Source of the DNA: Rhodospirillum centenum SW
GTDB taxonomy: Bacteria > Pseudomonadota > Alphaproteobacteria > Azospirillales > Azospirillaceae
Direction: 5' to 3'
Assembly (NCBI RefSeq): GCF_000016185.1
Contig: NC_011420.2
Location: forward strand, 1,694,501-1,758,500
DNA: 64,000 bases
The notes beneath the pieces are model-generated. The model ran no database searches. It saw only the letters and a list, made by a program, of their open reading frames with translations, and was not told the DNA's origin. The translations under genes were made by a program, and so were the position numbers. Positions 18,666 through 30,018 of this stretch are shown here, in pieces (position 1 is the first letter of the stretch; each line of letters begins with the position of its first letter).

Positions 18666-18700
18666 GGGACGGGCGACGGATGCCGCCCTGTCCCTTTTTT
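18666..18700 (+). terminator. Rho-independent terminator of the coiled-coil gene
   Basis: GGGAC GGG (18666-18673) pairs with CCC T GTCCC (18686-18694), with one bulged T, and is followed directly by six T residues at 18695-18700. Confidence 0.78.
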
Positions 18701-18715
18701 GTCCCGACCGGGCCG

Positions 18716-18740
18716 GGAATAGGCGGTGGGGGAGCGTGTT
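18716..18740 (+). promoter_or_regulatory. Possible EcfG-type stress promoter for the PRC-barrel gene
   Basis: GGAAT (18716-18720) and TGTT (18737-18740) are separated by 16 bases, one mismatch each from the GGAAC/CGTT consensus of alphaproteobacterial general-stress sigma factors. It lies between the preceding terminator and the gene, where a promoter is required. Confidence 0.3.
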
Positions 18741-18803
18741 CGTCGGGGTGCAGGTGCGCGAAACGGCGCACTGAAAGAGACCATCCAGACGGAGGAAGAC
18801 CAC

Positions 18804-19424
18804 ATGCGTAAGGAACTGATCGGCGCCGCTTCGGCCGCCGCGCTGCTGGTTTGTGGCACCGCCTGGGCGCAGGGCACCGCGACCCAGTCCGACCGGACCA
18901 CCACCCAGAGCACGACCCAGGGGTCCACCGCGCCGGGCGCCATGGGTCAGGGCACGACCTCGACCTCGCCGGGCATGACCTCTCCCTCGACGCAGGGCAC
19001 CACGGCCCAGGGCACCACGTCCGGCAGCACCATGGGCAGCGCCGGCTCCACGGCGGGCAGCGCGACCGCCGACCGCACCTCGGCCGAGAAGCTGATGGGC
19101 AAGACCGTCGTGGACGCCTCCGGCGAGGAGCTGGGCGAGGTGAAGGACGTCGTCATGGACGCCAACACCGGCGAGGCCCGGCAGATCGTCATCTCCAGCG
19201 GCGGCTTCCTGGGCATCGGCGCCAAGGACATCGCCGTGCCGTTCCAGCAGGCCCAGATCCAGCAGGGCAGCGAGGAGCTCACCGTCAGCGGCCTGACCCG
19301 CAACCAGGTCGAGCAGCTGCCGGAGTTCGAGTATGACGATAACACCGTCTCCCTGAGCCGCGACCGCGGCCAGAGCGAGACGAACACCACCACGACCACC
19401 ACCCGCTCGGGCAGCGGTCAGTAA
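18804..19424 (+). CDS. Secreted PRC-barrel domain protein
   Basis: A 206-residue protein with a signal peptide (MRKELIGAASAAALLVCG, cleaved after AWA). A long Ser/Thr/Gln/Gly-rich linker spans about residues 23-88. The PRC-barrel domain follows (LMGKTVVDASGEELGEVKDV, ARQIVISSGGFLGIGAKDIA, VPFQQAQI). The tail ends in a Thr-rich stretch. PRC-barrel proteins of this type are abundant periplasmic proteins of uncertain function, often stress induced. ATG 18804 follows GGAGGA. Strong terminators follow. Confidence 0.88.
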   Translation: MRKELIGAASAAALLVCGTAWAQGTATQSDRTTTQSTTQGSTAPGAMGQGTTSTSPGMTSPSTQGTTAQGTTSGSTMGSAGSTAGSATADRTSAEKLMGKTVVDASGEELGEVKDVVMDANTGEARQIVISSGGFLGIGAKDIAVPFQQAQIQQGSEELTVSGLTRNQVEQLPEFEYDDNTVSLSRDRGQSETNTTTTTTRSGSGQ

Positions 19425-19457
19425 CGCCCCCCCGCGGTTCCGACCGCGGACATGGAA

Positions 19458-19487
19458 GGCCCCCGGGCAGCCGCCCGGGGGCCTTTT
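19458..19487 (+). terminator. Rho-independent terminator after the PRC-barrel gene
   Basis: GGCCCCCGGGC (19458-19468) and GCCCGGGGGCC (19473-19483) form a perfect 11-base stem with a four-base loop, followed by TTTT. Confidence 0.85.
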
Positions 19488-19520
19488 CCGTGCCCGCCCT
19501 GCGCCCCCAGGCAGACATGG

Positions 19521-19546
19521 AAAAGGGGGCCGGCGGGCCCCCTTTT
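19521..19546 (-). terminator. Terminator of ppdK, symmetrical
   Basis: AAAAGGGGGCC (19521-19531) and GGCCCCCTTTT (19536-19546) form a stem with a GGCG loop. Because A and T runs flank both sides it can act in both directions between the convergent PRC-barrel and ppdK genes. Confidence 0.8.
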
Positions 19547-19567
19547 CCCGAGCCGTCCCCGCGGGGA

Positions 19568-22252
<2,685 letters not shown>

Positions 22253-22287
22253 GGTCCGTACCGATCCTGGTTCAGTGGTGGGGAAAG

Positions 22288-22339
22288 TTATCCACAGGAT
22301 ACGCAACACTGCGCAACAGATCGACCGCTTGTGTTGCGT
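22288..22339 (-). promoter_or_regulatory. ppdK upstream region: DnaA-box match and TGTTGCG repeats
   Basis: TTATCCACA at 22288-22296 equals the strong DnaA box consensus. Next to it are ACGCAACA (22301-22308) and GCGCAACA (22311-22318), direct repeats 10 bases apart, and an inverted copy TGTTGCGT (22332-22339). On the minus strand TTGCGC and GATAAC, 18 bases apart, could be the promoter, which would put the repeats over it. The regulator is unknown. Confidence 0.45.
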
Positions 22340-22461
22340 CGGCCGCTGTCGCGCGCATACTCCGACCGGCGGGGGGAACGGACGGAGCCCGCGCGGGGTT
22401 CCGCCCCCGCCCCGGACCGGCCGCCGCCCACGCCGGCACCCTCGTCAACCCGTGCCCATCC

Positions 22462-24606
22462 TCAGCCCTCGATCCGGGAGAAGTCCGCGACGCCGTTCAG
22501 GGTATCGCGGATGCGGGCGAGCAGGCGCAGGCGGTTGGCGCGCAGGACGGCGTCCGGCGCGTTCACCGTGACCTTGTCGAAGAAGGCGTCCACCGGCCCG
22601 CGCAGGGCGGACAGCAGGCGCATGGCGCCCGTGAAGTCCTCCGCCGCCAGCAGCGGCGCCAGATCGGCGGCGGTGGCGTCCAGCGCCGCGGCCAGCGCGC
22701 GCTCCTCCGCCTGCTCCAGCCGGCCGGCGTCGATGCCGCCGCCGCTGTAGCTGACCCCGTCCTTCTTTTCTTCGATGCGCAGGATGTTGGCGGCGCGGCG
22801 GTAGGCGACCAGCAGGTTCGCCCCGTCCTCCGACGCCACGAAGCCGGCCAGCGCGTCCACCCGCTTCAGCAGCAGCACCAGATCGTCCTGCCCGCCCAGC
22901 CCGAACACCGCGTCGATCAGATCGTGCCGGACGCCCTTCTCCTTCAGCGCCACCTTGAGGCGGTCGGCGAAGAAGGAGAGGAGGTCGCCGCCGACGGTCT
23001 CCCCGGCCGCCGCGGGAACGGCGACGGCGGCCCTGCCGAACAGGGGCAGCAGGCTGGCGCGCAGCCCGTTCTCCACGATCAGCCGGATCACCCCCAGGGC
23101 GGCGCGGCGCAGCGCGAAGGGGTCGCGGCTGCCGGTCGGCTTCTCGTCGATGGCGAAGAAGGCGACCAGGGTGTCGATCTTGTCGGCCAGCGCCACGGCC
23201 ACGGCCACCGGATCGGCGGGCACCCGGTCGGAGGGGCCGAGCGGCCGGTAATGGTCGGCGATGGCGTCGGCCACGTCCGCCGGCAGATCCTGGGCGCGGG
23301 CGACATGGCCGCCGAGGATGCCCTGCACCTCCGGGAACTCGCCCACCACGCCGGTCACGAGGTCGGCCTTGCACAGCCGCGCGGCGATGCGGACCCGCTC
23401 CAGCGCGCCGGTGTCGAGGCCGAGGGTGCGGGCGATCTCCACCGCCAGGGCCTCGATCCGCTCCGCCCGCTCCAGCATGGTGCCGAGCTTCTCGTGGAAC
23501 TTGATGTCGGCCAGCGCCTGCCGCCGCGTCTCCAGCGGGGTGGCGAGGTCCTGGTCCCAGAAGAACTTGGCGTCGGAGAGACGCGCGCGCAGCACCCGCT
23601 CATTGCCCGCGACGACGGCGGCACCGCCGTCCACGGTCGGCCGGTTCGCCACGACGACGAAGCGCGGGGCAAGCTTTCCCTGGGTCGTTTCGAGAGCGAA
23701 ATAACGCTGGTGGGTGCGCATGGAGGTGGTCAGCACCTCCGCCGGCACGTCCATGAACTGTTCGTCGATGCCGCCGACCAGGACGACCGGCCATTCGACC
23801 AGACCCGCCACCTCTTCCAGCAGGCCCGGATCGTCCTTCAGCACCAGCCCCTCGGCCTCCGCCGCGGCGCGGGCGCCGGCCAGGATGAGCTGCTTGCGCT
23901 CCTCCCGGTCCAGGATGACATGGGCGCCGCGCAGCTTCGCCTTGTAGTCCTCGAACGAGGTGACGGTCAGCGTGTCCGGCGACAGGAAGCGGTGCCCCTT
24001 CGTTTCGTTGCCGTAACGGATGACCCTCGCCGTCGCCTCCCCCGCAAGGCAGGCGTTGCCCTCCGAGGTCTCCGGCGGCGGTTCCGCCGTGCCGATGGTG
24101 AGCCCGCCCGGCACCACCTGCCCGTCGAACAGCGCGAGGATGCCGTGCAGGGGGCGCACCCAGCGGAACTGGTTGGTTCCCCAGCGCATGGATTTCGGCC
24201 AGGGCAAGTCCCGGATGGCGCCGTCGATCAGGGCCGGCAGCGCGTCGATGGTGGCCCCGCCCGGCTTCTCGATCACCGCGAAGTAGAACACGCCCTTGCC
24301 GGTGTCGCGTTGTTCCGCCTGCGAAATGTCCGTCAGGCCGGCGGCGCGGAGGAAGCCCTGAAGGGCCTGCTCGGGGCTGCCGACACGGGGACCCTTGCGT
24401 TCCTCCCGCACATCGGCCTGCCGGGCGGGGATGCCCTCCACCACCAGCGCGATGCGGCGCGGCGTGGTGTGGACCTCGGCCCGCTGGAACTGGATGCCGG
24501 CGGCGGCCAGCCGGTCGGTGACAAGGCGCCTGAAGTCCTCCCCGGCACGCACCTGCATGCGGGCGGGGATTTCCTCCATGAAGAGTTCGATCAGCAGCTC
24601 GGCCAT
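22462..24606 (-). CDS. glyS: Glycine-tRNA ligase, beta subunit
   Basis: A 714-residue beta subunit of the bacterial alpha2beta2 glycyl-tRNA synthetase. It opens [17 protein letters not shown] and carries [33 protein letters not shown]-type text (landmark [13 protein letters not shown]) and an HD-like region ([20 protein letters not shown]). Its start is two bases after the glyQ stop, so the subunits are cotranslated. ATG 24606 is fixed by the conserved opening. Confidence 0.96.
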   Translation of the reverse strand: MAELLIELFMEEIPARMQVRAGEDFRRLVTDRLAAAGIQFQRAEVHTTPRRIALVVEGIPARQADVREERKGPRVGSPEQALQGFLRAAGLTDISQAEQRDTGKGVFYFAVIEKPGGATIDALPALIDGAIRDLPWPKSMRWGTNQFRWVRPLHGILALFDGQVVPGGLTIGTAEPPPETSEGNACLAGEATARVIRYGNETKGHRFLSPDTLTVTSFEDYKAKLRGAHVILDREERKQLILAGARAAAEAEGLVLKDDPGLLEEVAGLVEWPVVLVGGIDEQFMDVPAEVLTTSMRTHQRYFALETTQGKLAPRFVVVANRPTVDGGAAVVAGNERVLRARLSDAKFFWDQDLATPLETRRQALADIKFHEKLGTMLERAERIEALAVEIARTLGLDTGALERVRIAARLCKADLVTGVVGEFPEVQGILGGHVARAQDLPADVADAIADHYRPLGPSDRVPADPVAVAVALADKIDTLVAFFAIDEKPTGSRDPFALRRAALGVIRLIVENGLRASLLPLFGRAAVAVPAAAGETVGGDLLSFFADRLKVALKEKGVRHDLIDAVFGLGGQDDLVLLLKRVDALAGFVASEDGANLLVAYRRAANILRIEEKKDGVSYSGGGIDAGRLEQAEERALAAALDATAADLAPLLAAEDFTGAMRLLSALRGPVDAFFDKVTVNAPDAVLRANRLRLLARIRDTLNGVADFSRIEG

Positions 24607-24608
24607 GG

Positions 24609-25508
24609 TCAGGCGGCCTTCGTCCGGGACGTGCGGTAGGCGTCCGCGAGCCATGCCTCGCAGCAGCGGCGGGCCATCTCGCGGACACGCAGGATGTAGC
24701 TCTGGCGCTCGACGACGGAGATGACGCCGCGCGCGTCCAGCAGGTTGAAGCGGTGGCTGGCCTTGATGCACTGGTCATAGGCCGGCAGCGCCAGCCCCTT
24801 CTCCAGCAGCGCCCGGCACTCCGTCTCCGCATCCTGGAAGTGGCGGAACAGCATCTCCGTGTCGGCGTATTCGAAGTTATGGGCGCTGTATTCGATCTCC
24901 GCCCGCTTGAACACGTCGCCGTACTTCACGCCGTGGTCGTTGAAGGCGAGGTCGTAGACGTTCTCCACGCCCTGGAGGTACATGCACAGCCGCTCCAGCC
25001 CGTAGGTCAGCTCGGCCGCCACGGGATCGCACTCGATGCCGCCGACCTGCTGGAAGTAGGTGAACTGCGTCACCTCCATGCCGTCGCACCAGACCTCCCA
25101 GCCGAGGCCCCAGGCGCCCAGCGTCGGGCTTTCCCAGTCATCCTCGACGAAGCGGATGTCGTGCAGGTCCGGGTCGATGCCGATGGTGCGCAGGGACTCC
25201 AGGTAGAGATCCTGGATGTCCGCCGGCGACGGCTTCATCATCACCTGGAACTGGTAGTAGTGCTGCAGGCGGTTCGGGTTCTCGCCGTAGCGGCCGTCCT
25301 TCGGCCGGCGCGAGGGCTGCACATAGGCCGCGTTCCAGGGATCGGGACCCAGCGCGCGCAGGGTGGTGGCCGGATGGAAGGTCCCCGCCCCCACTTCCAT
25401 GTCGTAGGGCTGGAGGATCAGGCAGCCCTGGCGGGACCAGAACTGCTGAAGAGTGAGGATGAGCCCCTGGAAACTGAGGGGTTTCCTGCCGTCGCCGGTG
25501 GCCGCCAT
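24609..25508 (-). CDS. glyQ: Glycine-tRNA ligase, alpha subunit
   Basis: A 299-residue catalytic alpha subunit of glycyl-tRNA synthetase, which charges tRNA-Gly. The class II core is clear: [40 protein letters not shown] and [17 protein letters not shown] 25508 begins [11 protein letters not shown], just before [10 protein letters not shown] where the family begins. A promoter lies about 35 bases upstream. Confidence 0.97.
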   Translation of the reverse strand: MAATGDGRKPLSFQGLILTLQQFWSRQGCLILQPYDMEVGAGTFHPATTLRALGPDPWNAAYVQPSRRPKDGRYGENPNRLQHYYQFQVMMKPSPADIQDLYLESLRTIGIDPDLHDIRFVEDDWESPTLGAWGLGWEVWCDGMEVTQFTYFQQVGGIECDPVAAELTYGLERLCMYLQGVENVYDLAFNDHGVKYGDVFKRAEIEYSAHNFEYADTEMLFRHFQDAETECRALLEKGLALPAYDQCIKASHRFNLLDARGVISVVERQSYILRVREMARRCCEAWLADAYRTSRTKAA

Positions 25509-25543
25509 GCCTGGTGCTTTAAGTTTTCGTTGCGGTGCGGCGC

Positions 25544-25572
25544 ACCTTAGTGGCCGCAACCGACGGAATCAA
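25544..25572 (-). promoter_or_regulatory. Promoter of glyQS
   Basis: On the minus strand TTGATT (25572-25567) and TAAGGT (25549-25544) are 17 bases apart; the predicted start near 25537 leaves a leader of about 29 bases. Confidence 0.5.
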
Positions 25573-25604
25573 GGCAGGGCCAGGAAAGGCCGGGGCGCGC
25601 TCCT

Positions 25605-25689
25605 GGCATGCACGCCCTGGACGGGCGATGGACGGCATGCACGCCCGGAACGGGCGATGGACGGCTTGCGCGCCCGGAACGGGCGATGG
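25605..25689. repeat. Three tandem 29-bp repeats
   Basis: Units begin at 25605, 25634 and 25663. Copy two differs from copy one at two or three bases and copy three at a few more near its start and end. They fill the spacer between the glyQ promoter and the zinc-ribbon gene (divergent in function, same strand) and contain the recurring GGCATGCACGCCC and ACGGGCGATGG segments. Confidence 0.9.
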
Positions 25690-25699
25690 CGGACCCGCG

Positions 25700-25972
25700 T
25701 CAGCCGCGGCGCGGGCAACCGGGCCGGCCGCAGGCGCCCGTGCCTTCCGCCACATAGACACCGCAGACGGGGCATTCCACCACGTCCTCCGTCACCGGAC
25801 CGGGCGGGGACGCACGGCCGCGGCCCCGCCGGGACGGGCGCTCCGGCCGGTCGCGTCCCTGCTCGCGCAGCAGCCCGTCGCGCCGGCGCTGGAGCGCCGT
25901 CACCAGCCTGAAGCCGTACCAGACGGCGGCGACCAGGGCCGCGAGGGTGAGGAGCTTGGCGAAGGAGAGCAT
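25700..25972 (-). CDS. Small membrane-anchored zinc-ribbon protein
   Basis: A 90-residue protein with one N-terminal membrane segment (FAKLLTLAALVAAVWYGFRL), a basic linker and a C-terminal half zinc ribbon: CPVCG followed by a second pair, CGRPGC. This is the architecture of the PP0621 family of small proteins of unknown function. ATG 25972 is preceded by a purine-rich region. It lies downstream of the M28 peptidase on the same strand. Confidence 0.75.
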   Translation of the reverse strand: MLSFAKLLTLAALVAAVWYGFRLVTALQRRRDGLLREQGRDRPERPSRRGRGRASPPGPVTEDVVECPVCGVYVAEGTGACGRPGCPRRG

Positions 25973-26129
25973 GGGCGGAGACCGGAAGGACCGAACGGGC
26001 GGAGGGGACGGCGGCGGGCCAGACTTGGGGATGACGCGCCGCGGCGCAAGGCGGAAAGTCGGGGCCGCCGGCCCCTGTACGCCCCCCTGTGCGCCCCCTG
26101 CCGTTCCCGGTGCCCCCTTCCCCGGCCGC

Positions 26130-27602
26130 TTATTCCGGCTGCAGCGGCGTCGGCCGGAAGCTGCCGCGACCTTCCGCCGCCAGCCAGCCGAAGGTGGCGA
26201 AGGCGGCCGTGCTCTGTGCCAGCTTCTTCGGGTCCACCTTGTCCAGCGTGTCGTCGGGCGTGTGGTGGACGTCGAAATAGTCCGAACCGTCCTGGGCGAG
26301 GCTGACCACCGGCACGCCCAGCCGGCGCAACGGCCCCATGTCCGGCCCGCCCGAGGCGTTGTTCGGGCCGGGCAGCACGCCGATCGGCGCCAGCGCCGCC
26401 TGGATCGCCTCCCCCGCGGCCTTGGCTTCCGGGGAGAAGAAGGTGGCGAAGCGGTAGACCGGGCCGGCGCCGAAATCGGCCTCCGTGCCGACGACATGGT
26501 TCGCCAGCTCGGCCTTGTGCGCCTCGGCATAGGCCTTGGCGCCGACCAGCCCGACCTCCTCCGCCGCGAACAGGACGATGCGCAGGGTGCGGCGCGGCTT
26601 CTGCGGCAGCTCCCCGATCAGCTTGGCCGCCCCCATGACGATGCCGACGCCGGCCCCGTCGTCGATGGCGCCGGTGCCGAGATCCCAACTGTCCAGATGC
26701 GCGCCGAGCAGGACGATCTCCTCCGGCGCCTCGCGGCCCGGGATCTCCCCGATCACGTTGTGGCTGGTCACCTGCCCCGGCAGGGTCGGCGTCAGCTCCA
26801 GCCGGATGCGGACCGGCCCCAGCTTCAGCAGCCGTTCGAGCTGGTCGGCGTCGGGGTTGGAGACGGCCGCCGCCGGCAGCGGCGGCAGCCCGCCCTCGAT
26901 GCTGACCATGCCGGTATGGGCCAGCCGGTGCGACTCCGTGCCGATCGAGCGGATGATGAGGCCGACCGCCCCCTTCTTCGCGGCTTCCGCCGGCCCGCGC
27001 GAGCGCGCCACGACGGCGGCGCCATAGCCCGCCCCGTCCTGGGTACGGACGGTGCGGCCGGAGATGAAGGCGATCTTGCCCTCCAGGCTGCCCGGCAGGG
27101 CTGCGCGCAGATCGGCGAAACTGTCGAACTGCACGATCTCCGCCGTGATGCCGCCCGGCGGGGTCGCCGCGCTGTAGCCCAGGGCGGTGACGACCAGCGG
27201 CTGCGGCGCGGGCGCCAGCACCTCCGCCTTCTCCCCGCCGCGCAGCCAGCCGACCACCGGCACCTCCTCGGTGCGGACGTTCTTCAGGCCGATGTCCTTC
27301 ATGGCCTGCACCGCCCAGGCCACGGCCGCACGGTCGCCCGGCGTGCCGGGCAGGCGGGGACCGACCCGGGTGGTCAGCGATTCGACGAGCGCATAGGAGG
27401 TCGGATCGGTCAGCGCCTTCTGCTGAAGCTGACGGGCGATGGCGATGGCCGACTCCGGAATGCTGGCGGGTTCGACCGCCGCCGGGGCCTGGGGCGCCGG
27501 GGCGGGGGGCGCCGGCTGCTGGGCGAGCGCACCGCCCGCCATCGCTCCCCCGAGAAAGACGGTCCCCAGGACCGCCGCCAAGACCTGCCGCGCTGTCGCC
27601 AT
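26130..27602 (-). CDS. Secreted M28 family zinc peptidase
   Basis: A 490-residue exported aminopeptidase-like protein. A signal peptide ends near AGGALAQ; a Pro/Ala linker follows. A PA-domain-like insert covers the middle (GKIAFISGRTVRTQDGAGYG to GAVGLIIRS). The zinc site of M28 is complete: HLDSWD, DDGAG, FAAEEVGLVG, EADFG and HHTPDDTLD. Probable role: periplasmic or extracellular peptide degradation. ATG 27602 gives the signal peptide. Confidence 0.92.
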   Translation of the reverse strand: MATARQVLAAVLGTVFLGGAMAGGALAQQPAPPAPAPQAPAAVEPASIPESAIAIARQLQQKALTDPTSYALVESLTTRVGPRLPGTPGDRAAVAWAVQAMKDIGLKNVRTEEVPVVGWLRGGEKAEVLAPAPQPLVVTALGYSAATPPGGITAEIVQFDSFADLRAALPGSLEGKIAFISGRTVRTQDGAGYGAAVVARSRGPAEAAKKGAVGLIIRSIGTESHRLAHTGMVSIEGGLPPLPAAAVSNPDADQLERLLKLGPVRIRLELTPTLPGQVTSHNVIGEIPGREAPEEIVLLGAHLDSWDLGTGAIDDGAGVGIVMGAAKLIGELPQKPRRTLRIVLFAAEEVGLVGAKAYAEAHKAELANHVVGTEADFGAGPVYRFATFFSPEAKAAGEAIQAALAPIGVLPGPNNASGGPDMGPLRRLGVPVVSLAQDGSDYFDVHHTPDDTLDKVDPKKLAQSTAAFATFGWLAAEGRGSFRPTPLQPE

Positions 27603-27785
27603 TGCCCTGTTCCTTGTTCCCTGTTCATTGCCCCGCAGCGCCTGTGCCCTGCGCCGCGCCACAGGGTCCTGTGCCCTGTGAGGGCCGGAGGCTAGCGCGC
27701 TTCCGCCGCGACGGGAAGCGCGCCGCGTGCGCCGCGGCAGGGCTTCACCGCGGTGCGGCAGGAACCGGCGGAGCGAAGAAGGGCG

Positions 27786-28661
27786 TCAGAGGCCGTAGCG
27801 CTGCCAGAGCGCCCGCTCCTCCGCGGCGGAGAGCAGGCCGGCCGCGATGCCGGCGCCGAGATCGGCCGACGCCGGCAGGCCGGAGAGGCGGGACTCGCCG
27901 CCGCCCAGGCGCTGAAAAAGGGACCGGCGCTGGCCGACCATGCGGAGCTTCACCTCGGTGCCGTAGCGCTCGCGCAGGACGGTGCGGGCATCGCCCAGCC
28001 GGTCCACCAGCCCGAGCGTGAGGCCGCGCGTGCCGGTCCAGAACTCGCCGGTGAAGAGATCCGCCTCCGGCACCGTCAGCTTCGGGCCGCGGCGGCGGCG
28101 CACCCAGTCCTTGAAGGACTCATGGACCTCCTCCTGGAGGGACTTCAGGCGCTCCACATCCTCGGCCCGCTCCGGCTGGAAGGGATCGAGCATGTTCTTG
28201 TTGGTGCCCGAGGTGTGGACCCGGCGCTCGATCCCCAGCCGGCGCAGTGCCTCGGGGAAGCCGAAGCCGCGGGAGACAACTCCGATGGAGCCGACGACGG
28301 AGCTGGGATCGGCCACGATCTCGTCCGCCGCACAGGCCAGCCAGTAGCCGCCGGACGCCGCCACATCCTCCACGAAGGCGATGACGGGGAGCTTCTTCTC
28401 CTCCGCCAGCGCCCGGATGCGGCCGCCGATCAGGGCCGACTGCACCGGCGAGCCGCCGGGCGAATTGATGATGAGGGCGACGGCCACCTGGTCCTTGGGG
28501 GCGAAGGCCCGCTCCAGCAGGGGGGCGGTGGCGGCGATGGTCAGTCCCGGCCGGAATCCGCCCACGCCCCCGATGATGCCGGAGAGGCGGACGACGGAAA
28601 CGATGGGGGGCGGGGTCTGGCCGAGCAGGCGGCGGAGGCGGCGGATCAGCATGGTCGCCAT
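27786..28661 (-). CDS. SppA/SohB-type S49 serine peptidase
   Basis: A 291-residue single-domain S49 peptidase. Family signature NSPGGSPVQS lies near residue 66; the nucleophile is Ser103 in VAASGGYWLA and the catalytic Lys is Lys154 in GTNKNMLDPF. A clear N-terminal transmembrane segment is not obvious, only a basic start (LIRRLRRLLG) and a moderately hydrophobic stretch. S49 enzymes degrade cleaved signal peptides or membrane proteins. ATG 28661 is 15 bases after the preceding methyltransferase gene; a second in-frame Met at 28652 is possible. Confidence 0.9.
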   Translation of the reverse strand: MATMLIRRLRRLLGQTPPPIVSVVRLSGIIGGVGGFRPGLTIAATAPLLERAFAPKDQVAVALIINSPGGSPVQSALIGGRIRALAEEKKLPVIAFVEDVAASGGYWLACAADEIVADPSSVVGSIGVVSRGFGFPEALRRLGIERRVHTSGTNKNMLDPFQPERAEDVERLKSLQEEVHESFKDWVRRRRGPKLTVPEADLFTGEFWTGTRGLTLGLVDRLGDARTVLRERYGTEVKLRMVGQRRSLFQRLGGGESRLSGLPASADLGAGIAAGLLSAAEERALWQRYGL

Positions 28662-28676
28662 ATGGGAAGGCGGACC

Positions 28677-29441
28677 CTACAGCTCCAGGGGGGCGGCGTG
28701 CAGCAGCACGGCGTCGGCCGCCGGGGTGAAGCGTCCCTCCTCCCCGTGCAGGACAAGCCCGGCGGCCAGCCGCAGCGGGCCGCGGCCGTCGCGCACGGCC
28801 TGGACGAGCACCCGCTTCGCCGGCTGCCCGGCGCGCGGCCAGAGCGGAAAGACGACGATGCCGCCGAAACGGCCGTGCAGGGCGGCCAGGATGGCGTCCA
28901 GCCGGTCGGCCCGGTGGACGAGCGTCAGGATGCCGCGCCCCTTGAGGTGGCGCAGGGCCGCCCGCACCCAGTCGGCCAGGGTCGCCTCCCCCTCCCCGTG
29001 GCTGGCGGCCTTGCCGGGCGCGGGCGAGGGCGTGTGGCGTCCCTCCTCGTAGAAGGGCGGGTTCATCAGCACCCGGTCGAATCCGTTCAGCGGCAGCCCC
29101 GGTGGCGGCGCCCGCAGGTCGCCCTCCAGCACGCTGATCCTGTCCTGCCAGCCGTTCAGGGCGACGCCCTGCCGCAGGGCGGCGGCGGCGGCCGGCTGCC
29201 GCTCCAGCGCCGTCAGGCGGCAGCCGGGCGCGCGCGCCGCAAGGCAGAGGGTGGCGGCGCCGGCCCCCGCACCCAGCTCCAGCACCGCCTCGCCGGCCCG
29301 CGCGGGGACCGCGGCGGCCAGCAGCACCGGGTCGATGGCGGCGCGGTAGCCGCGCTGCGGTTGCAGCAGCCGCACCCGGCCGCCCAGCAGCGCCTCCTCC
29401 GCCCAGCCGTCCAGCGGGACGGCCCTGTCACCGTCCGTCAT
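28677..29441 (-). CDS. TrmN6-like tRNA adenine-N6 methyltransferase
   Basis: A 254-residue class I SAM-dependent methyltransferase. The SAM motif is [18 protein letters not shown], and the NPPF motif (VLMNPPFYEEG) marks N6-adenine or N5-glutamine methylases. Similar proteins modify A37 of tRNA1-Val; the substrate here is inferred. The start ATG overlaps the stop of the DUF2007 gene (ATGA). Just before it lie tandem 12-base repeats that belong to the DUF2007 reading frame. Confidence 0.85.
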   Translation of the reverse strand: MTDGDRAVPLDGWAEEALLGGRVRLLQPQRGYRAAIDPVLLAAAVPARAGEAVLELGAGAGAATLCLAARAPGCRLTALERQPAAAAALRQGVALNGWQDRISVLEGDLRAPPPGLPLNGFDRVLMNPPFYEEGRHTPSPAPGKAASHGEGEATLADWVRAALRHLKGRGILTLVHRADRLDAILAALHGRFGGIVVFPLWPRAGQPAKRVLVQAVRDGRGPLRLAAGLVLHGEEGRFTPAADAVLLHAAPLEL

Positions 29442-29692
29442 CGTCCCGCCCCTGGTCCCGCCCCTGGTCCCGCCCCTGGTCCCACCGCCTGGATCCCGGC
29501 AGCGCGCAGCAAGTCCCGCGCCGCGGCGATGTCCGCCTCCGCCACCATGATCCGGCGCGGAATGGCGCCGATCGAGCCTTCCATGCCGGCGGTGAAGTCG
29601 TCGAGCAGGAGGGCCTCGATCCCGGCATCGGCCAGGAGGGCGCGGACGAAGGAGATCTCCACCATGTCGTTGCTTGCCAGAAGCGCCTTCAT
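29438..29692 (-). CDS. DUF2007 family protein
   Basis: An 84-residue protein with a DUF2007 fold (putative signal-transducing, ferredoxin-like alpha/beta): MKALLASNDMVEISFVRALL, ALLLDDF and PRRIMVAEADIAAARDLL. Its tail is an expansion GPGAGPGAGPGAG, made by three exact 12-base repeats at 29443-29478. It is translationally coupled to the methyltransferase through a four-base overlap. The repeat lies at the very end of the gene, so copy number changes would change only the tail. Confidence 0.85.
   Translation of the reverse strand: MKALLASNDMVEISFVRALLADAGIEALLLDDFTAGMEGSIGAIPRRIMVAEADIAAARDLLRAAGIQAVGPGAGPGAGPGAGR
29443..29478. repeat. Three 12-bp tandem repeats
   Basis: Three exact copies of GTCCCGCCCCTG, followed by a degenerate fourth, at the 3' end of the DUF2007 gene. 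The period keeps the reading frame. Confidence 0.92.
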
Positions 29693-29844
29693 GCCACCCC
29701 GTTGCAGGCCGTGCGGGGGCCGCGCCGGCTGTGATGTGCGTCACTGCGATCGAGCCCGTCCCTGCGGCGAAGGATGGGCGGATGGTTGCCGTGGAATTGC
29801 GGAGACCGGCGCGAAAGGTTATGCGACGCTTCGACCGGCGGCCC

Positions 29845-29872
29845 TTGACCCCTCGGGACCGGAGATTATGCT
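29845..29872 (+). promoter_or_regulatory. Promoter of the polyprenyl synthase gene
   Basis: TTGACC (29845-29850) and TATGCT (29867-29872) are 16 bases apart. The leader to the GTG start is about 140 bases. The rest of 29693-30018 holds no supportable gene. Confidence 0.5.
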
Positions 29873-29977
29873 CGCGGACACGGTCCGGACCGTCAACGGA
29901 CGCCGTGCGGATACCCTGCAGACACCCTGCGGACACCGCCCGGTCCCCCGCTGCGTAGCCCGTCGAAGCGTTCAACG

Positions 29978-30005
29978 CCAGTAGAACAACACCAGTAGAA
30001 CAACA
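29978..30005. repeat. 14-bp tandem duplication next to a ribosome binding site
   Basis: Two exact copies of CCAGTAGAACAACA, ending directly before the GGAGT site of the polyprenyl synthase gene. A period of 14 is not a multiple of three, as expected for untranslated DNA. Confidence 0.92.
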
Positions 30006-30018
30006 GGAGTATCCGGCA

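Noticed and set aside
16000-18771. A 923-codon minus-strand frame opposite the coiled-coil gene
   Set aside because: Glycine/glutamine/arginine-rich shadow of a GC-rich coding sequence.
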